DNA from: Acaryochloris sp. CCMEE 5410
GTDB taxonomy: Bacteria > Cyanobacteriota > Cyanobacteriia > Thermosynechococcales > Thermosynechococcaceae
Assembly: GCF_000238775.2 (NCBI RefSeq)
Contig: NZ_AFEJ02000002.1
Location: forward strand, 1,116,001 to 1,180,000
Direction: 5' to 3'
Length of the DNA stretch: 64,000 nt
The first letter of the stretch is position 1; the number at the start of each line of letters is the position of its first letter. A model generated the notes under the pieces. That model ran no database searches. It was given only the letters and a program-made list of their open reading frames with translations, and was not told the DNA's origin. Positions 48,730-58,532 of the stretch are shown piece after piece. Made by a program: the position numbers and the translations under genes.

Positions 48730-49389
48730 TTACAGTTTAGGTGCATGGTCCTGAACCCAAGTTTTTAACTCCCTATAAGCGGGTGTCTCTCCTACCGTTT
48801 TGCATTGCTGAAGAAAATGATAGAACCGTTCCAGCGGCACCCAGGGAAAGGTGGGACTGACGGGAGCATCCTGATATTGTCCTTGCTCCAACTGATAAAT
48901 TCTCAATATTTGGCCATCAAAGCGCCACAGTTCAGGGACTCCCATTTGGGCATAGAGGTCGTTTTTGTTGATATCCGTATGACTAATGTCTACTTCCACC
49001 ACTAGGTCAGGGGGTGGGTCAACATCGAGATCGACCGTTCGCCCTCGGACCACCGATTCATTCTGGATGTAATAGCCTCGATCCGGCTCAGCCCCTTTAA
49101 GAAGCTCCTTTCGTCTGAGGGTGGTGGAGGCCATGCCCTTAATGTTTTGGCCAGATTCAAAAGCCAAGGTGCGAATAAAAACCCCAATTACATCACTGGG
49201 GTTTTCGTGAGCTTCTAGGGGGACCATAAGCTCTAGAACTCCAGCACTATAGTGAAGCCGCACCGCTCGATGTTCACCAAAGGCAGCCAGAATGTTCTCA
49301 TAGGTTTTCCAGTCAATATTATTTAAGGTGAGGCGCTGCTCAGCGGGCAAGGTTTTTGGAATTTTGACAACAGGCTGCTGAGTTTGCAT
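48730..49389 (-). CDS. Uma2 family (DUF820) putative endonuclease
   Basis: 219 residues from ATG at 49389, chosen because AGGTGA lies nine bases upstream; the frame reaches 49410. Core motifs: VDLDVDPPPDLVVEVDISHT near residues 120-140 and the following PELWRFDGQILRIYQ. It is the presumed parent-type paralogue of the decayed copy at 46160-46400. Role unknown. Confidence 0.88.
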   Translation of the reverse strand: MQTQQPVVKIPKTLPAEQRLTLNNIDWKTYENILAAFGEHRAVRLHYSAGVLELMVPLEAHENPSDVIGVFIRTLAFESGQNIKGMASTTLRRKELLKGAEPDRGYYIQNESVVRGRTVDLDVDPPPDLVVEVDISHTDINKNDLYAQMGVPELWRFDGQILRIYQLEQGQYQDAPVSPTFPWVPLERFYHFLQQCKTVGETPAYRELKTWVQDHAPKL

Positions 49390-49522
49390 AATCTTCACCT
49401 GAACGCTCACCCTCCCAGCATAGGCGTTGCAACACTGGAAATGGCATAGATATCACGGATCTTATCTGTACAATAGTTGAGAAAAGGTGATCGGTGTTCA
49501 GATAGAAAATTTAATAGCAACC

Positions 49523-50233
49523 CTATTTCAGTGCATTTAGATCCTGAAATACTGCAGATTGATCGGTGATGATATTGTCTACCCCATGTTCAATCATGCG
49601 CTGCATATCATCAGGCTGATTAACCGTCCAGGCATGAATGGCTTTTCCTTCTGCATGGGCTCGTTTGACTCGTTCTGGTGTAGCGAGGGTGAAGTGAAGT
49701 GAATAAAAATCGACCTCAAAATCAGGATACTCAGGTCGAGCAGGGGGAATGACTGGGCCAATCGTCAACCCAGGATCTAGCGTTCGTACCTGCCGCAAAA
49801 TATCAAAATCGAGCGAGGACACCACGCAGTTTTGCTGCCAATTTTTTTCGTGAATCAGTTCAACCACCTGACTGACGAGTTTTTGTTCATGACCGTGAAT
49901 TTTTAGCTCCAGGTTTAAATTGACGCGGTCCTTAGCTAAATCCATCACTGAGGCTAGAGAAGGGATTCGAGTATGCTTAAACGCCTCCCCAAACCACTGA
50001 CCGACATCTAGGTTTGCCAGCTCAGAGGTAGTTAGGTTCCAGAGGTTGCGATCGCACCCTGCAAGACGCAACAAATGACTATCATGAATCACCACCAACC
50101 CATGATCTTTAGTCTCTTGGACATCCAGTTCAATAAAATCAGCCTGGTGTTCAATCGCTAGCTCAAAAGCAGGAATCGTATTCTCTGGGGCTAACTGAGA
50201 ATAGCCTCGGTGAGCCGTAATTTGGGGCACCAT
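49523..50233 (-). CDS. Glycerophosphodiester phosphodiesterase
   Basis: 236 residues of the GDPD TIM-barrel family. The opening ITAHRGYSQLAPENTIPAFE carries the catalytic His and Arg, followed by Glu/Asp in FIELDVQETKDHGLVVIHDS with the second His. NLNLELKIHG and IHAWTVNQPDD are also conserved. It releases glycerol-3-phosphate from glycerophosphodiesters. There is no signal peptide, so it acts in the cytoplasm. Confidence 0.95.
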   Translation of the reverse strand: MVPQITAHRGYSQLAPENTIPAFELAIEHQADFIELDVQETKDHGLVVIHDSHLLRLAGCDRNLWNLTTSELANLDVGQWFGEAFKHTRIPSLASVMDLAKDRVNLNLELKIHGHEQKLVSQVVELIHEKNWQQNCVVSSLDFDILRQVRTLDPGLTIGPVIPPARPEYPDFEVDFYSLHFTLATPERVKRAHAEGKAIHAWTVNQPDDMQRMIEHGVDNIITDQSAVFQDLNALK

Positions 50234-50265
50234 TCTTATACTGTAGGTAATTTCTGAGTCTGAAT

Positions 50266-52941
50266 TTACCTCAAATGCAAAGGGTTAGCATCTAAATGTG
50301 CTAGATGAGTCAAACGATTAAGCTTCAGAATTTTCGAGATGGAATCTGGGCTAACCGGTTTGCTCAGCAAATATCCCTGAGCTGTTTCACAGCCAAACTG
50401 TTGCAGCATTTGATACTGCTCTACGGTCTCCACACCTTCGGCAATAATTTCATGATCTAGATTGTGGCCCATATCAATCATGGCAGCAATTAAAGTCTGT
50501 GATTTCAGATCAACCAACATATCATCAATAAAATATTTATCGATTTTTAGACAATCCACCGTCAAGTGTTTAAGAGAAGCAAACGAAGAATAGCCTTTGC
50601 CAAAATCGTCGATGGCTAGCAAGACACCCAGATTTTTTAATTCTCGGAAGATCGAGAGATTTTGCTGATCGGTTTGCACCACACTCTCCGTTACTTCCAG
50701 CTTTAATTCCGTCGGCACCATACCTGTTTCCTCTAGAACATGCTGAATCAAGGACACAAAATCCTTATCCAAGAATTGGGCAGGAGAAATATTCACAGCC
50801 ATCCGAATCGTTGGCAACCCCGCCTTCTTCCAAGCAACGGCCTGATTACAGGCTGTTTTCAACACCCATTCTGTCAGGGGCTTCATCATTCCTATTCTTT
50901 CGGCTGTGGCAATAAATTCCGTCGGTAACACCTCCCCCAGTTGGGAATGATGCCAACGGGACAATGCCTCAACCCCAATAATATTGCCGGAAAAGAGCTC
51001 AACCTGAGGTTGGTACACCAAGGACAATTGCTGTTTTTCGACCGCCTCCCTTAAATTTTGCTCCACGCGGAACCGATATTCTGCTTGCTCAGTCAGCTGT
51101 GGTTGATAGAAAGCATACCGATTTTTTCCGCGCTCTTTTGCCGCATACAGGGACGTATCAGCCGCTTTAATTAAGGTGGACAGCTCCCGGCCATCATCAG
51201 GATAGTGGGCAATCCCAATACTGCACGCTGGCGTAAACTTCCGCGCCGATAGTTCAATGGGCTGGGATACCTCTTCAAGGCAACGTTGGGCGACCTTAGA
51301 AGCCGCATAGTCATCATCAACCTCTGTCACCAAAATACAGAATTCATCTCCACTCAGGCGAGCGACAAAATCAATATCACGCGCAACTCGCTGCAACCGG
51401 TGCCCAATTTCTCTGAGCAGCAAGTCACCAGCATCATGCCCCAGACTGTCATTCACGCCCTTGAAGTTATCTAAATCAATATAGAGCAGGCCTAAACGAG
51501 ATGCATTGCGCTCAGAGCGCTTAATGGCAACCTCAAGATTCTGATAAAAGTGAGCACGACTGGCCAACCCCGTTAAGGTATCGATAAAAGCTAATTCTCG
51601 AATCCTTTTCTGGGCCTGGTCCCGCTCCATCACAATCCCAGCCAGCCTTGCTGCCGATTTCAGATCATTGGACTCCGCTTCATTAGGCAAAGCAGGGTGG
51701 TTATAGTACATGCCAAATGCGCCCAAGACGATACCTGACGAATTTTTAATTGGCTCAGACCAGCAGCAACGCATGCCATGGGGAAGGGCGACATGTTTGA
51801 TCTTGGCCCATTTGGGATCCGTTTCAATATTCTCAACCAACACCCGCTTGCCGGTATAGGTGGATGTGCCACAGGAGCCCACATTAGGGCCGTTTTGCAA
51901 CCCATGAACCGCATCACAGTATTCCTTCGGCAGACTGGGAGCTCCACCATGCATCAGTCGACCATCTTGTAGCTCCAGCATTGAACAACGCATGCCAGGA
52001 TGACGAGATTCATACATTAAGGCAATTTCATCATAGATTTTTGCGGCTGGTTTTCCTGTCGCAATCATCTCCAAAATTTCAGCATTTTTATCGTCAAAGG
52101 CTTCAGCTTTTTTCCGAGCTGTGATGTCAACATGGGTCCCCACTAGACGAACAGCCTTACCATCTGTCGCCCGATGAGCCAAGAATGCCCGAGAGAGTAC
52201 ATATATCTCATGGCCCGCTTTGTGCTGCATCCGCATTTCTACATCAAATGCATCAGATTTGCCATCTAGATAATCTTCAACCAGTGCCAGGACCTTCTTT
52301 TTATCCTCTGGGTGAACTAGGTTTTCCCAAGTGCTTAAATCATGGGCAAGTTCATCATTCTCATAACCCAGCATGCTTTTCCAGCGAGGTGAGTAATAAA
52401 CTTCATCTGTTTCCAAATTCCAATCCCACAGGCCATCATTAGCTCCGCGCATCGCTAACGAAAACCGTTCCTCACTCTGTTGTAATTTCTCTTCTGACTC
52501 TCTATGAGACGTAATATTGTGGCCAATGCCGAGTAACCCAATCAGTTCTCCCTGAGCATCTTGAATGGGAACCCTGCTGACTTCCAGAAGTTCACCGTGT
52601 CCATCACTAGCAAAAGTTGTCCATTCCTCGATTACGGATGGGTATCCTTGGAGTATGACCTCCGTATCGTGCCTCCGAGACAAATCGGCCAACCGAGCAT
52701 CCACTAATTCGTGGTCGGTTTTACCTACGATTTCTTGTTCAGGAAATCCAACAAAATCCTCGAAACGATTATTGCAGGCTAGATATACTCCATCGATATC
52801 CTTTAACCAGACAAGATCAGGCAAGTTGCGAATAATTGTTTTGTAAAAGCCAATCCCTTTTTCGAGATCTTTTGGAATTTTTTCTTGACTAAAAGTCTCT
52901 GTAAAGCCTACAGCTATAGACGATTGAATCTCGCATTGCAT
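50266..52941 (-). CDS. PAS-PAS-GAF-GGDEF-EAL cyclic di-GMP signalling protein
   Basis: 891 residues, no TM segment. PAS1 (about 30-145), PAS2 (about 150-275), GAF (about 290-440), GGDEF (about 455-610), EAL (about 630-880). The cyclase motif is SGDEF in place of GGDEF; the I-site Arg-x-x-Asp (RDID) sits five residues before it. The EAL domain has EALSRWHH, DDFGKGYSSF and AEGVET, so phosphodiesterase activity is likely. The GAF has a short Cys/His context (GPNVGSCGTSTYTG) typical of that subfamily. The cyclase activity may be weak or regulatory. The gene stands alone. Confidence 0.93.
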   Translation of the reverse strand: MQCEIQSSIAVGFTETFSQEKIPKDLEKGIGFYKTIIRNLPDLVWLKDIDGVYLACNNRFEDFVGFPEQEIVGKTDHELVDARLADLSRRHDTEVILQGYPSVIEEWTTFASDGHGELLEVSRVPIQDAQGELIGLLGIGHNITSHRESEEKLQQSEERFSLAMRGANDGLWDWNLETDEVYYSPRWKSMLGYENDELAHDLSTWENLVHPEDKKKVLALVEDYLDGKSDAFDVEMRMQHKAGHEIYVLSRAFLAHRATDGKAVRLVGTHVDITARKKAEAFDDKNAEILEMIATGKPAAKIYDEIALMYESRHPGMRCSMLELQDGRLMHGGAPSLPKEYCDAVHGLQNGPNVGSCGTSTYTGKRVLVENIETDPKWAKIKHVALPHGMRCCWSEPIKNSSGIVLGAFGMYYNHPALPNEAESNDLKSAARLAGIVMERDQAQKRIRELAFIDTLTGLASRAHFYQNLEVAIKRSERNASRLGLLYIDLDNFKGVNDSLGHDAGDLLLREIGHRLQRVARDIDFVARLSGDEFCILVTEVDDDYAASKVAQRCLEEVSQPIELSARKFTPACSIGIAHYPDDGRELSTLIKAADTSLYAAKERGKNRYAFYQPQLTEQAEYRFRVEQNLREAVEKQQLSLVYQPQVELFSGNIIGVEALSRWHHSQLGEVLPTEFIATAERIGMMKPLTEWVLKTACNQAVAWKKAGLPTIRMAVNISPAQFLDKDFVSLIQHVLEETGMVPTELKLEVTESVVQTDQQNLSIFRELKNLGVLLAIDDFGKGYSSFASLKHLTVDCLKIDKYFIDDMLVDLKSQTLIAAMIDMGHNLDHEIIAEGVETVEQYQMLQQFGCETAQGYLLSKPVSPDSISKILKLNRLTHLAHLDANPLHLR

Positions 52942-53021
52942 GACAAGTTGTTATGAGGCTAGGGTAAACACAATTTTTCTATTTCTATATTAAATTTTGA
53001 AATACGGATCAGAATCCGTAT

Positions 53022-53300
53022 TTAGACTGAACTGTAGTTCTTAGAGCGTCTAGTAACCAGATGCTTTTTCATAAACCAAACATCGCCATTAGCAAGATCA
53101 AGCTCGGAATAATTATTATCATCACACAGACTTAGGCAGCATGTAATCGTCATCACTCGCCATGCTCCATCAAAATCCTTCATGTTCGGAGAATTGGTGT
53201 AACCCTTATGGAAACCGGGCAAAGCCCCAATATGGTTACAGCTTTTGCTTTTCCCAATACCACCGTTCTTCAACAGAACCTTGTTTACGGAAGCGAGCAA
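53022..53300 (-). CDS. Possible small protein of 92 residues
   Basis: Starts at TTG with an AGGGGG just upstream. Composition is protein-like (Cys pairs in TCCLSLCDDNNYSELDLANG) but it resembles no family I know. It lies alone in a 550-bp intergenic region upstream of the GGDEF-EAL gene and could be spurious. Confidence 0.3.
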   Translation of the reverse strand: MLASVNKVLLKNGGIGKSKSCNHIGALPGFHKGYTNSPNMKDFDGAWRVMTITCCLSLCDDNNYSELDLANGDVWFMKKHLVTRRSKNYSSV

Positions 53301-53498
53301 GCCCCCTGAATAAACTCAGAAATCGGCCATAAGAGCTATTTTTTATCCATATTTCGAACATTTTTTATCTAAACAAGAAATTTTCCTGAATTAAACCTCA
53401 CTCAATACCCCTAAACGGCAGCAGATCGATTTCATTCCAGTCTTTTTTGCGATAGCTATGATGGTGGAGATAAAGTTTAATATCTCACCGCCACATTT

Positions 53499-55574
53499 AT
53501 GAGCACTTTTCTTGATCTCACGCAGTTGTCCGCCGCGTCCTTAGCTCAGTTAGATCAAGCCCAACATTCACGCCAGAAAGCTACCAATCACCTGGAAGCC
53601 ATGGCAGAGACCCTATCCGCTGCAGAAAAGGAAGGGTCTACCGCTTCGGGAGAACTCAGCCTAGTCACACAAGTGGAAACCCTTCGGAGCGTGGCAGGCA
53701 ACCTGAAGCAAGGGATCTTTCGGTTGGTGGTGTTGGGCGATCTGAAGCGGGGGAAAAGTACGCTCCTCAATTCCCTATTGGGCGAGCGATTATTGCCCAG
53801 TGATGTCAACCCCTGTACGGCTGTATTGACGGTGCTCAAATATGGTCCCCAAAAGCAAGTCACTATCCACCATCTTGACGAAACGCCCCCTGAAAAAATT
53901 GCTTTAGAGGACTTTAAGCAGATTTACACCATTGATCCGGAGGAGGCTAAAGCGTTGGCCTCCAAAGACCAAGCGGCCTTTCCCAATGTCAGCCATGCCG
54001 AGATTGAATATCCTATTCCCTTGTTGCAACAAGGCCTAGAGCTGATTGATACCCCAGGATTGAATGATACGGAAGCCCGAAATCAGCTGGTCTTTAATTT
54101 TTTGCAGGACTGCCATGCCGTGCTATTTGTGATGGATGCGACCCAGCCCTGCACCTTAGATGAGCGTCGATACCTGCAAAACACCCTGAAGGATCGGGGT
54201 ATCCCCATCTTTTTCTTGATTAATGCCTGGGATAAAGTTCAAAGCAATTTGATTAATCCAGATGATCGGGAGGCCCTTACCGCAGCAGAGGTTAGACTGC
54301 GAGAGGTCTTTCGCACCCATTTGACAGACTATTGCCCCGATCAATATGAACATCGAGTGTTTGAAGTCTCGGGTTTGAAGGCATTGCGATCGCAACTCCA
54401 AAACGACCCGGAAGCCCTCGCCCATTCAGGTGTGCCCGTCTTTCTAGACAGTTTGTTCGACTTTCTGGCCAACGATCGCATTCAGGCCGAACTAGACTAT
54501 GCTCTCCAAAAAGCCCAGATGACCCACAAGCAGGTGTGGGCAGCCGTTTCTCGGCGGTTACCGTTACTGGATGAAGATCTGGATCAACTCAAAGAAAAGT
54601 TGGCCTCCGTCCAGACGGATTTTGAGCAACTGCAGTCCATTCGGGATGACTTTCAAACGAAAATTCGCCAAACCCGCGATCAAGAATCTCAAGCCATTGC
54701 GGATTCCTTTAAGACCTATATTCTCAAACTAGAAACTACCTTTGACGAGGATTTCGTCGCAGCCCAACCGGATTTGGATTTTCTAGAGTTTCTAGATAAA
54801 AACAATCGGGCCATGTTCTACACCTCCTTTAAGCGAGCCTTTGAACGCTATATGAATGACCGTTTGGCAGCTTGGGAATTTATCGCTAAACAGGATATTA
54901 GCCGGGCCTTTTCTGAACTCAATGAAGCGGCAGATGAATATCGAGTGGCCTATGAACAAGTGGTCGAGGTAATGAACGACAAGCTTTTGGGCAATCGCTT
55001 CTATGCAGCAGGGCATCGTTATAACCCCAAAGAAGTCGAAATTTGGACCGACATCCTCAAGGATGCGTTTGAGGCCATACCTGGCAATATGAATGGGGCG
55101 GTTGGACAATTCAATATGTTTTGGCAGGGTGTGATGCAGACAGCTGTAGCCTATGTATTGATTGTGATTGCCTTACAGGTAATCGGCTTGGTCTTTTCAT
55201 CCCTCTTTTTGAATGTCTTTGCAGTGTTGTTGGTGGGAACTGGCGTTTTTGTGGGTCAAGCGGAATATGTGCGCCAAGAGTTCTTAAACGCAACCCGCAA
55301 GGAATTTGCCAAATATCTTCCCCAAATTGCCGAAGAGCAATGGCAACCCATTCATCAAGCCGTACAACGGTGCTTTGACACCTATGAAATCGAAGTGATT
55401 GAGCGGATTAATCAGGATATTGCCAGTCGGCAAGGGGAACTGAATAACCTTATCGCCCAAAAAGAATCCCATTCAATCCAGGTAGAACAAGAAAGTAAGC
55501 GACTTCAAACCTTAGAAAAGTCTCTAGGAGAGATGGTTCAGAAAATGGAAGAGGACTGTCAGCTAAAAGATTGA
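53499..55574 (+). CDS. Bacterial dynamin-like GTPase
   Basis: 691 residues. GTPase motifs: G1 LGDLKRGKSTLLNSLLGE, G2 Thr in PCTAVLTVLKYG, G3 LIDTPGLNDTEARNQ, G4 INAWDKV. A long helical stalk follows (about 330-520, predicted coiled coil) and a pair of hydrophobic helices (about 545-590, VAYVLIVIALQVIGLVFSSL) for membrane insertion, then a C-terminal coiled-coil. It belongs with bacterial dynamin-like proteins that remodel or protect membranes, possibly thylakoids. It is a single gene with no second dynamin-like gene beside it. Confidence 0.9.
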   Translation: MSTFLDLTQLSAASLAQLDQAQHSRQKATNHLEAMAETLSAAEKEGSTASGELSLVTQVETLRSVAGNLKQGIFRLVVLGDLKRGKSTLLNSLLGERLLPSDVNPCTAVLTVLKYGPQKQVTIHHLDETPPEKIALEDFKQIYTIDPEEAKALASKDQAAFPNVSHAEIEYPIPLLQQGLELIDTPGLNDTEARNQLVFNFLQDCHAVLFVMDATQPCTLDERRYLQNTLKDRGIPIFFLINAWDKVQSNLINPDDREALTAAEVRLREVFRTHLTDYCPDQYEHRVFEVSGLKALRSQLQNDPEALAHSGVPVFLDSLFDFLANDRIQAELDYALQKAQMTHKQVWAAVSRRLPLLDEDLDQLKEKLASVQTDFEQLQSIRDDFQTKIRQTRDQESQAIADSFKTYILKLETTFDEDFVAAQPDLDFLEFLDKNNRAMFYTSFKRAFERYMNDRLAAWEFIAKQDISRAFSELNEAADEYRVAYEQVVEVMNDKLLGNRFYAAGHRYNPKEVEIWTDILKDAFEAIPGNMNGAVGQFNMFWQGVMQTAVAYVLIVIALQVIGLVFSSLFLNVFAVLLVGTGVFVGQAEYVRQEFLNATRKEFAKYLPQIAEEQWQPIHQAVQRCFDTYEIEVIERINQDIASRQGELNNLIAQKESHSIQVEQESKRLQTLEKSLGEMVQKMEEDCQLKD

Positions 55575-55662
55575 TGCGCTCTATTGAAGGGAAACTGGAC
55601 TGATGTCGAAAGCCTGTTATCCCTGACCGCTATAAATCAGGGAGATGGGCGAGCGCCTTGGA

Positions 55663-56784
55663 TTATTCCATCTGCTCCAAGACATCGGCTAGGGTAGCAA
55701 CGGTGCGATCGATATTTTGCAGTTTATCCAAGCCAAAGAGGCCAATCCGAAAGGTTTGAAAATTCTCAGGTTCATCACATCGCAGCGGAACACCCGCCGC
55801 AATCTGCATCCCAAGAGCCTTAAATCTCTGTCCAATTGCTGGATCGTCTGTGTAGCTCACCACCACGCTAGGGGACTGAAACCCTTCAGCTGCAACACTT
55901 TTAACACCTTTGCCGGTCAGCAGTGCTCTGACCTGATCACCGAGCTGTTGTTGCTGAGCACAGACGGTATCAAATCCATATCCAGCAGCTTCCTGCATCA
56001 CATCCCGGAATACTCTTAGGCTGTCCGTGGGCATGGTGGCGTGGTAGGCATGTCCACCTTGCTCATAGACCTCCATAATCTGCAGCCATTTCAATAGGTC
56101 ACAGGCAAAGCTGCTACTTGTCGTCGATTCGATCCGCTCTCGCCCTAAAGCACTCAGCATCACTAATCCACTACAGGGGGAACTACTCCAGCCTTTTTGA
56201 GGTGCACTGATCAAAACATCTACACCACAGGCGTCCATATCCACCCAGATGGTGCCCGAGGCAATGCAATCTAAGACGAATAAGCCACCTACTGCATGGA
56301 CGGCTTTGGAAATGGCCTGGAGGTAGTCCATGGGCAAAATCATGCCCGAGGAGGTTTCCACATGGGGCGCAAAGACGAGGTCCGGTTTTTCGGACTGGAT
56401 TCTGGCAACCACTTCTTCAATGGGGGCCGGGGCATAGGCGGCATGTTCACTGTCATCGACGGGACGAGCCTTGAGCACCGTTAATTGAGCCGGTATCTTC
56501 CCCTTCTCTAAAATTTGACTCCAGCGATAACTAAACCAGCCATTGCGAATCACCAGGCAGGATTGGTCGGTGGCAAACTGTCGAGCCACGGCTTCCATAG
56601 CAAAGGTGCCACCCCCTGGAACGATGGCCACGGCTTTGGCGTTGTACACCTGTTTAAGGGCCTGGGAGATATCCTTCATCACCGTTTGGAAGGCCCCTGA
56701 CATATGGTTGAGGGAGCGGTCTGTGTAGACCACTGAATATTCCAAAAGTCCGTCTGGATCAATATTGGGCAGTAGTCCTGGCAT
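55663..56784 (-). CDS. Class V aminotransferase (alanine-glyoxylate type)
   Basis: 373 residues. PLP Lys in VLISAPQKGWSSSPCSGLVM; the Asp of LFVLDCIASG binds the cofactor pyridine. Early segment AIVPGGGTFAMEAVARQF is typical of this group. Family members transfer amino groups from alanine or serine to glyoxylate in photorespiration, or use 2-aminoethylphosphonate. No phosphonate gene is near, so a photorespiratory role is the better guess. 878 residues of DNA context show no operon partner. Confidence 0.85.
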   Translation of the reverse strand: MPGLLPNIDPDGLLEYSVVYTDRSLNHMSGAFQTVMKDISQALKQVYNAKAVAIVPGGGTFAMEAVARQFATDQSCLVIRNGWFSYRWSQILEKGKIPAQLTVLKARPVDDSEHAAYAPAPIEEVVARIQSEKPDLVFAPHVETSSGMILPMDYLQAISKAVHAVGGLFVLDCIASGTIWVDMDACGVDVLISAPQKGWSSSPCSGLVMLSALGRERIESTTSSSFACDLLKWLQIMEVYEQGGHAYHATMPTDSLRVFRDVMQEAAGYGFDTVCAQQQQLGDQVRALLTGKGVKSVAAEGFQSPSVVVSYTDDPAIGQRFKALGMQIAAGVPLRCDEPENFQTFRIGLFGLDKLQNIDRTVATLADVLEQME

Positions 56785-56818
56785 GATGTCCTCTGTGCAG
56801 TTAGGTTTGAGTTAATGA

Positions 56819-57244
56819 TTAAGCGTCCAGTGAAGGTTTGATATTACCCCTCAGCTTCTTCAATTTTCCGCGTTTGCTTTTGCTATCCAGCCGCCGTTGC
56901 TTGGCACCATAGGAACGTTTGGTAGGTTTCCGCTTTTTGGGGGTTGTAGTCACGCTTTGCAACAACGTTTGCAGGCGGTTTAAGGCATCTTCCCGGTTTT
57001 GCTGTTGGGTGCGATGTTGCTGGGCTTTGATAATAATGATGCCTTCTTTGGTGATACGTCTATCGCCCAGGTTGAGAAGCCGCTCTTTATACAAAGGAGA
57101 TAGGGAGGAGGCGTTGATATCAAATCGGAGATGGATCGCAGAGGCCACTTTGTTGACGTTTTGTCCTCCAGCCCCCTGAGAACGGATGGAACTCAACTCA
57201 ATCTCGTTGAGGGGAATAGAGGTACGTTGGGTAATCTTCAACAT
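56819..57244 (-). CDS. arfB: Alternative ribosome-rescue factor B (peptidyl-tRNA hydrolase)
   Basis: 141 residues from the ATG at 57244 (MLKITQRTSIPLNEIELSSI), chosen because it matches the family N-terminus; the frame reaches 57271. The catalytic loop is [20 protein letters not shown], and the C-terminal tail is highly basic (KRKPTKRSYGAKQRRLDSKS). ArfB enters the empty mRNA channel of stalled ribosomes and hydrolyses peptidyl-tRNA with GGQ. Confidence 0.93.
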   Translation of the reverse strand: MLKITQRTSIPLNEIELSSIRSQGAGGQNVNKVASAIHLRFDINASSLSPLYKERLLNLGDRRITKEGIIIIKAQQHRTQQQNREDALNRLQTLLQSVTTTPKKRKPTKRSYGAKQRRLDSKSKRGKLKKLRGNIKPSLDA

Positions 57245-57300
57245 AAGTGAGTCGGCATCATCTGGGGACAATACATATCAGCGGTCTTTCCCCAGTGTAA

Positions 57301-57558
57301 TCAAGAGCTGTGAGTGGCGATGAACGTCTCTTTTTGTTGCTTCGACAGTTGTTTAATTTGGTATTCCAATCGCTGAGCTTCGGAGCGACTGCCGACGGGT
57401 TGTTGATAGACCAACTGCAATGGGCCTTTGGAACGCAAAAACTTGGCCCCTTTTTTACTGTGGGTATGCTCCTCCAATCGACGCGCTACGTCTGTCGTCA
57501 CGCCTGTATACAAGGCCCCGTCTCGGGTACGAAGGATATAGAGATGCCATTCAGACAT
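57301..57558 (-). CDS. GIY-YIG nuclease family protein
   Basis: 85 residues. [20 protein letters not shown] followed by VARRLEEH gives the GIY-YIG-type core (here LYIL-10-LYTGVT), with the conserved Arg. Glu/Gln of the later helix [12 protein letters not shown] are present. This is a UPF0213-type small protein; its DNA or RNA target is unknown. It lies about 50 bp upstream of arfB on the same strand. Confidence 0.9.
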   Translation of the reverse strand: MSEWHLYILRTRDGALYTGVTTDVARRLEEHTHSKKGAKFLRSKGPLQLVYQQPVGSRSEAQRLEYQIKQLSKQQKETFIATHSS

Positions 57559-57631
57559 AGGGGTTCTCTAGTGCGTCGATCAACAAGGGATTTCTATCAT
57601 TTTGAAAGAGGAGAGATGCGATAGCTTCCGA

Positions 57632-57776
57632 CCGATCATTGACCATCGCAACGATGATACGCATTCAACCACAATACTCCTGATGGCTTCACTTGTTTAC
57701 TGATGATTGACACACCGCTCAAAGTCGAAATCTCCGTTTTTAACTTCTGCATCAAGTTGCGATGGTCAATGACCGG
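57632..57776. repeat. 21-bp inverted repeats, possible MITE
   Basis: CCGATCATTGACCATCGCAA-C (57632-57652) and its complement (57756-57776) match at 20 of 21 positions and are 103 bp apart. The 145-bp unit contains no gene. No flanking duplication was seen. Either a miniature inverted-repeat element or a structured transcript. Confidence 0.45.
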
Positions 57777-57852
57777 CCAGAGGCCATCGCAACCGAAGTG
57801 AAAATTTTGGCTTCGGAGCGTGCTGCTATCAAATGCAGATCCATATGGCTTA

Positions 57853-58446
57853 TCACTGAATACTTTGCTGCCAAGTTCTCACAGCATCTACATGATTGGT
57901 AAGACTGATACAACGCAATAGCAATGCTAGGTCAATGCCTGGGATGGCCTCGCTTTGATCAATCTGCTCATATTCAGGCTGATCACCATCGTTCCGCAAA
58001 TGGTAAATTTCCAGGACGCCATCTTCCCAAAACCAGACTTCTGATATGTTCAGCCGTCTATAAGCCTCTAATTTGTTAATGCCACCACTGGAGAAGACCA
58101 CTTCAATGGCTAAATCTGGACGTAATTTCCCTGCTGTCAACTTGTAAGATTTATCCGCTTCGCGCTTTACTTGGCCAGTTTCGCTTTCCAGGGTCATGGA
58201 TCCAGTGGGTGTAAAATCAACCCCCGCCATCAACAAGTAAAGCTCTAAAAGGGCTGCGATGCGCTCTTTTACCGTTTCATGGGCTTCACTTGGTATCGGC
58301 ACAATCTCCAATACACCGTCTAAAAAGGAAAGTCGATATCCTGGTCGATCTAGTAATTGCTCTACGGCCTTAAACTCGCGCCAAGTTAGCCCCTCAAATA
58401 GTAAAGGGATTGTTTTCTGGGGATTACTCAGTGTTCCTGTTGTCAT
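57853..58446 (-). CDS. Uma2 family (DUF820) putative endonuclease
   Basis: 197 residues. Core SYKLTAGKLRPDLAIEVVFS near 105-120 and ISEVWFWEDGVLEIYHLRN; ISEVW with Glu and Trp is the Uma2 C-terminal pattern. N-terminal FEGLTWREFKAVEQLLDR is typical of another subgroup. The role is unknown, as with the other paralogues. Confidence 0.88.
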   Translation of the reverse strand: MTTGTLSNPQKTIPLLFEGLTWREFKAVEQLLDRPGYRLSFLDGVLEIVPIPSEAHETVKERIAALLELYLLMAGVDFTPTGSMTLESETGQVKREADKSYKLTAGKLRPDLAIEVVFSSGGINKLEAYRRLNISEVWFWEDGVLEIYHLRNDGDQPEYEQIDQSEAIPGIDLALLLRCISLTNHVDAVRTWQQSIQ

Positions 58447-58532
58447 GGTAAATGGGTGATCAACACACCTCTACTGCTCTAAATAGCAGAATATGAAAGT
58501 GTTCTCTTTTATCCCGCCGCTCATCGCTCCCG

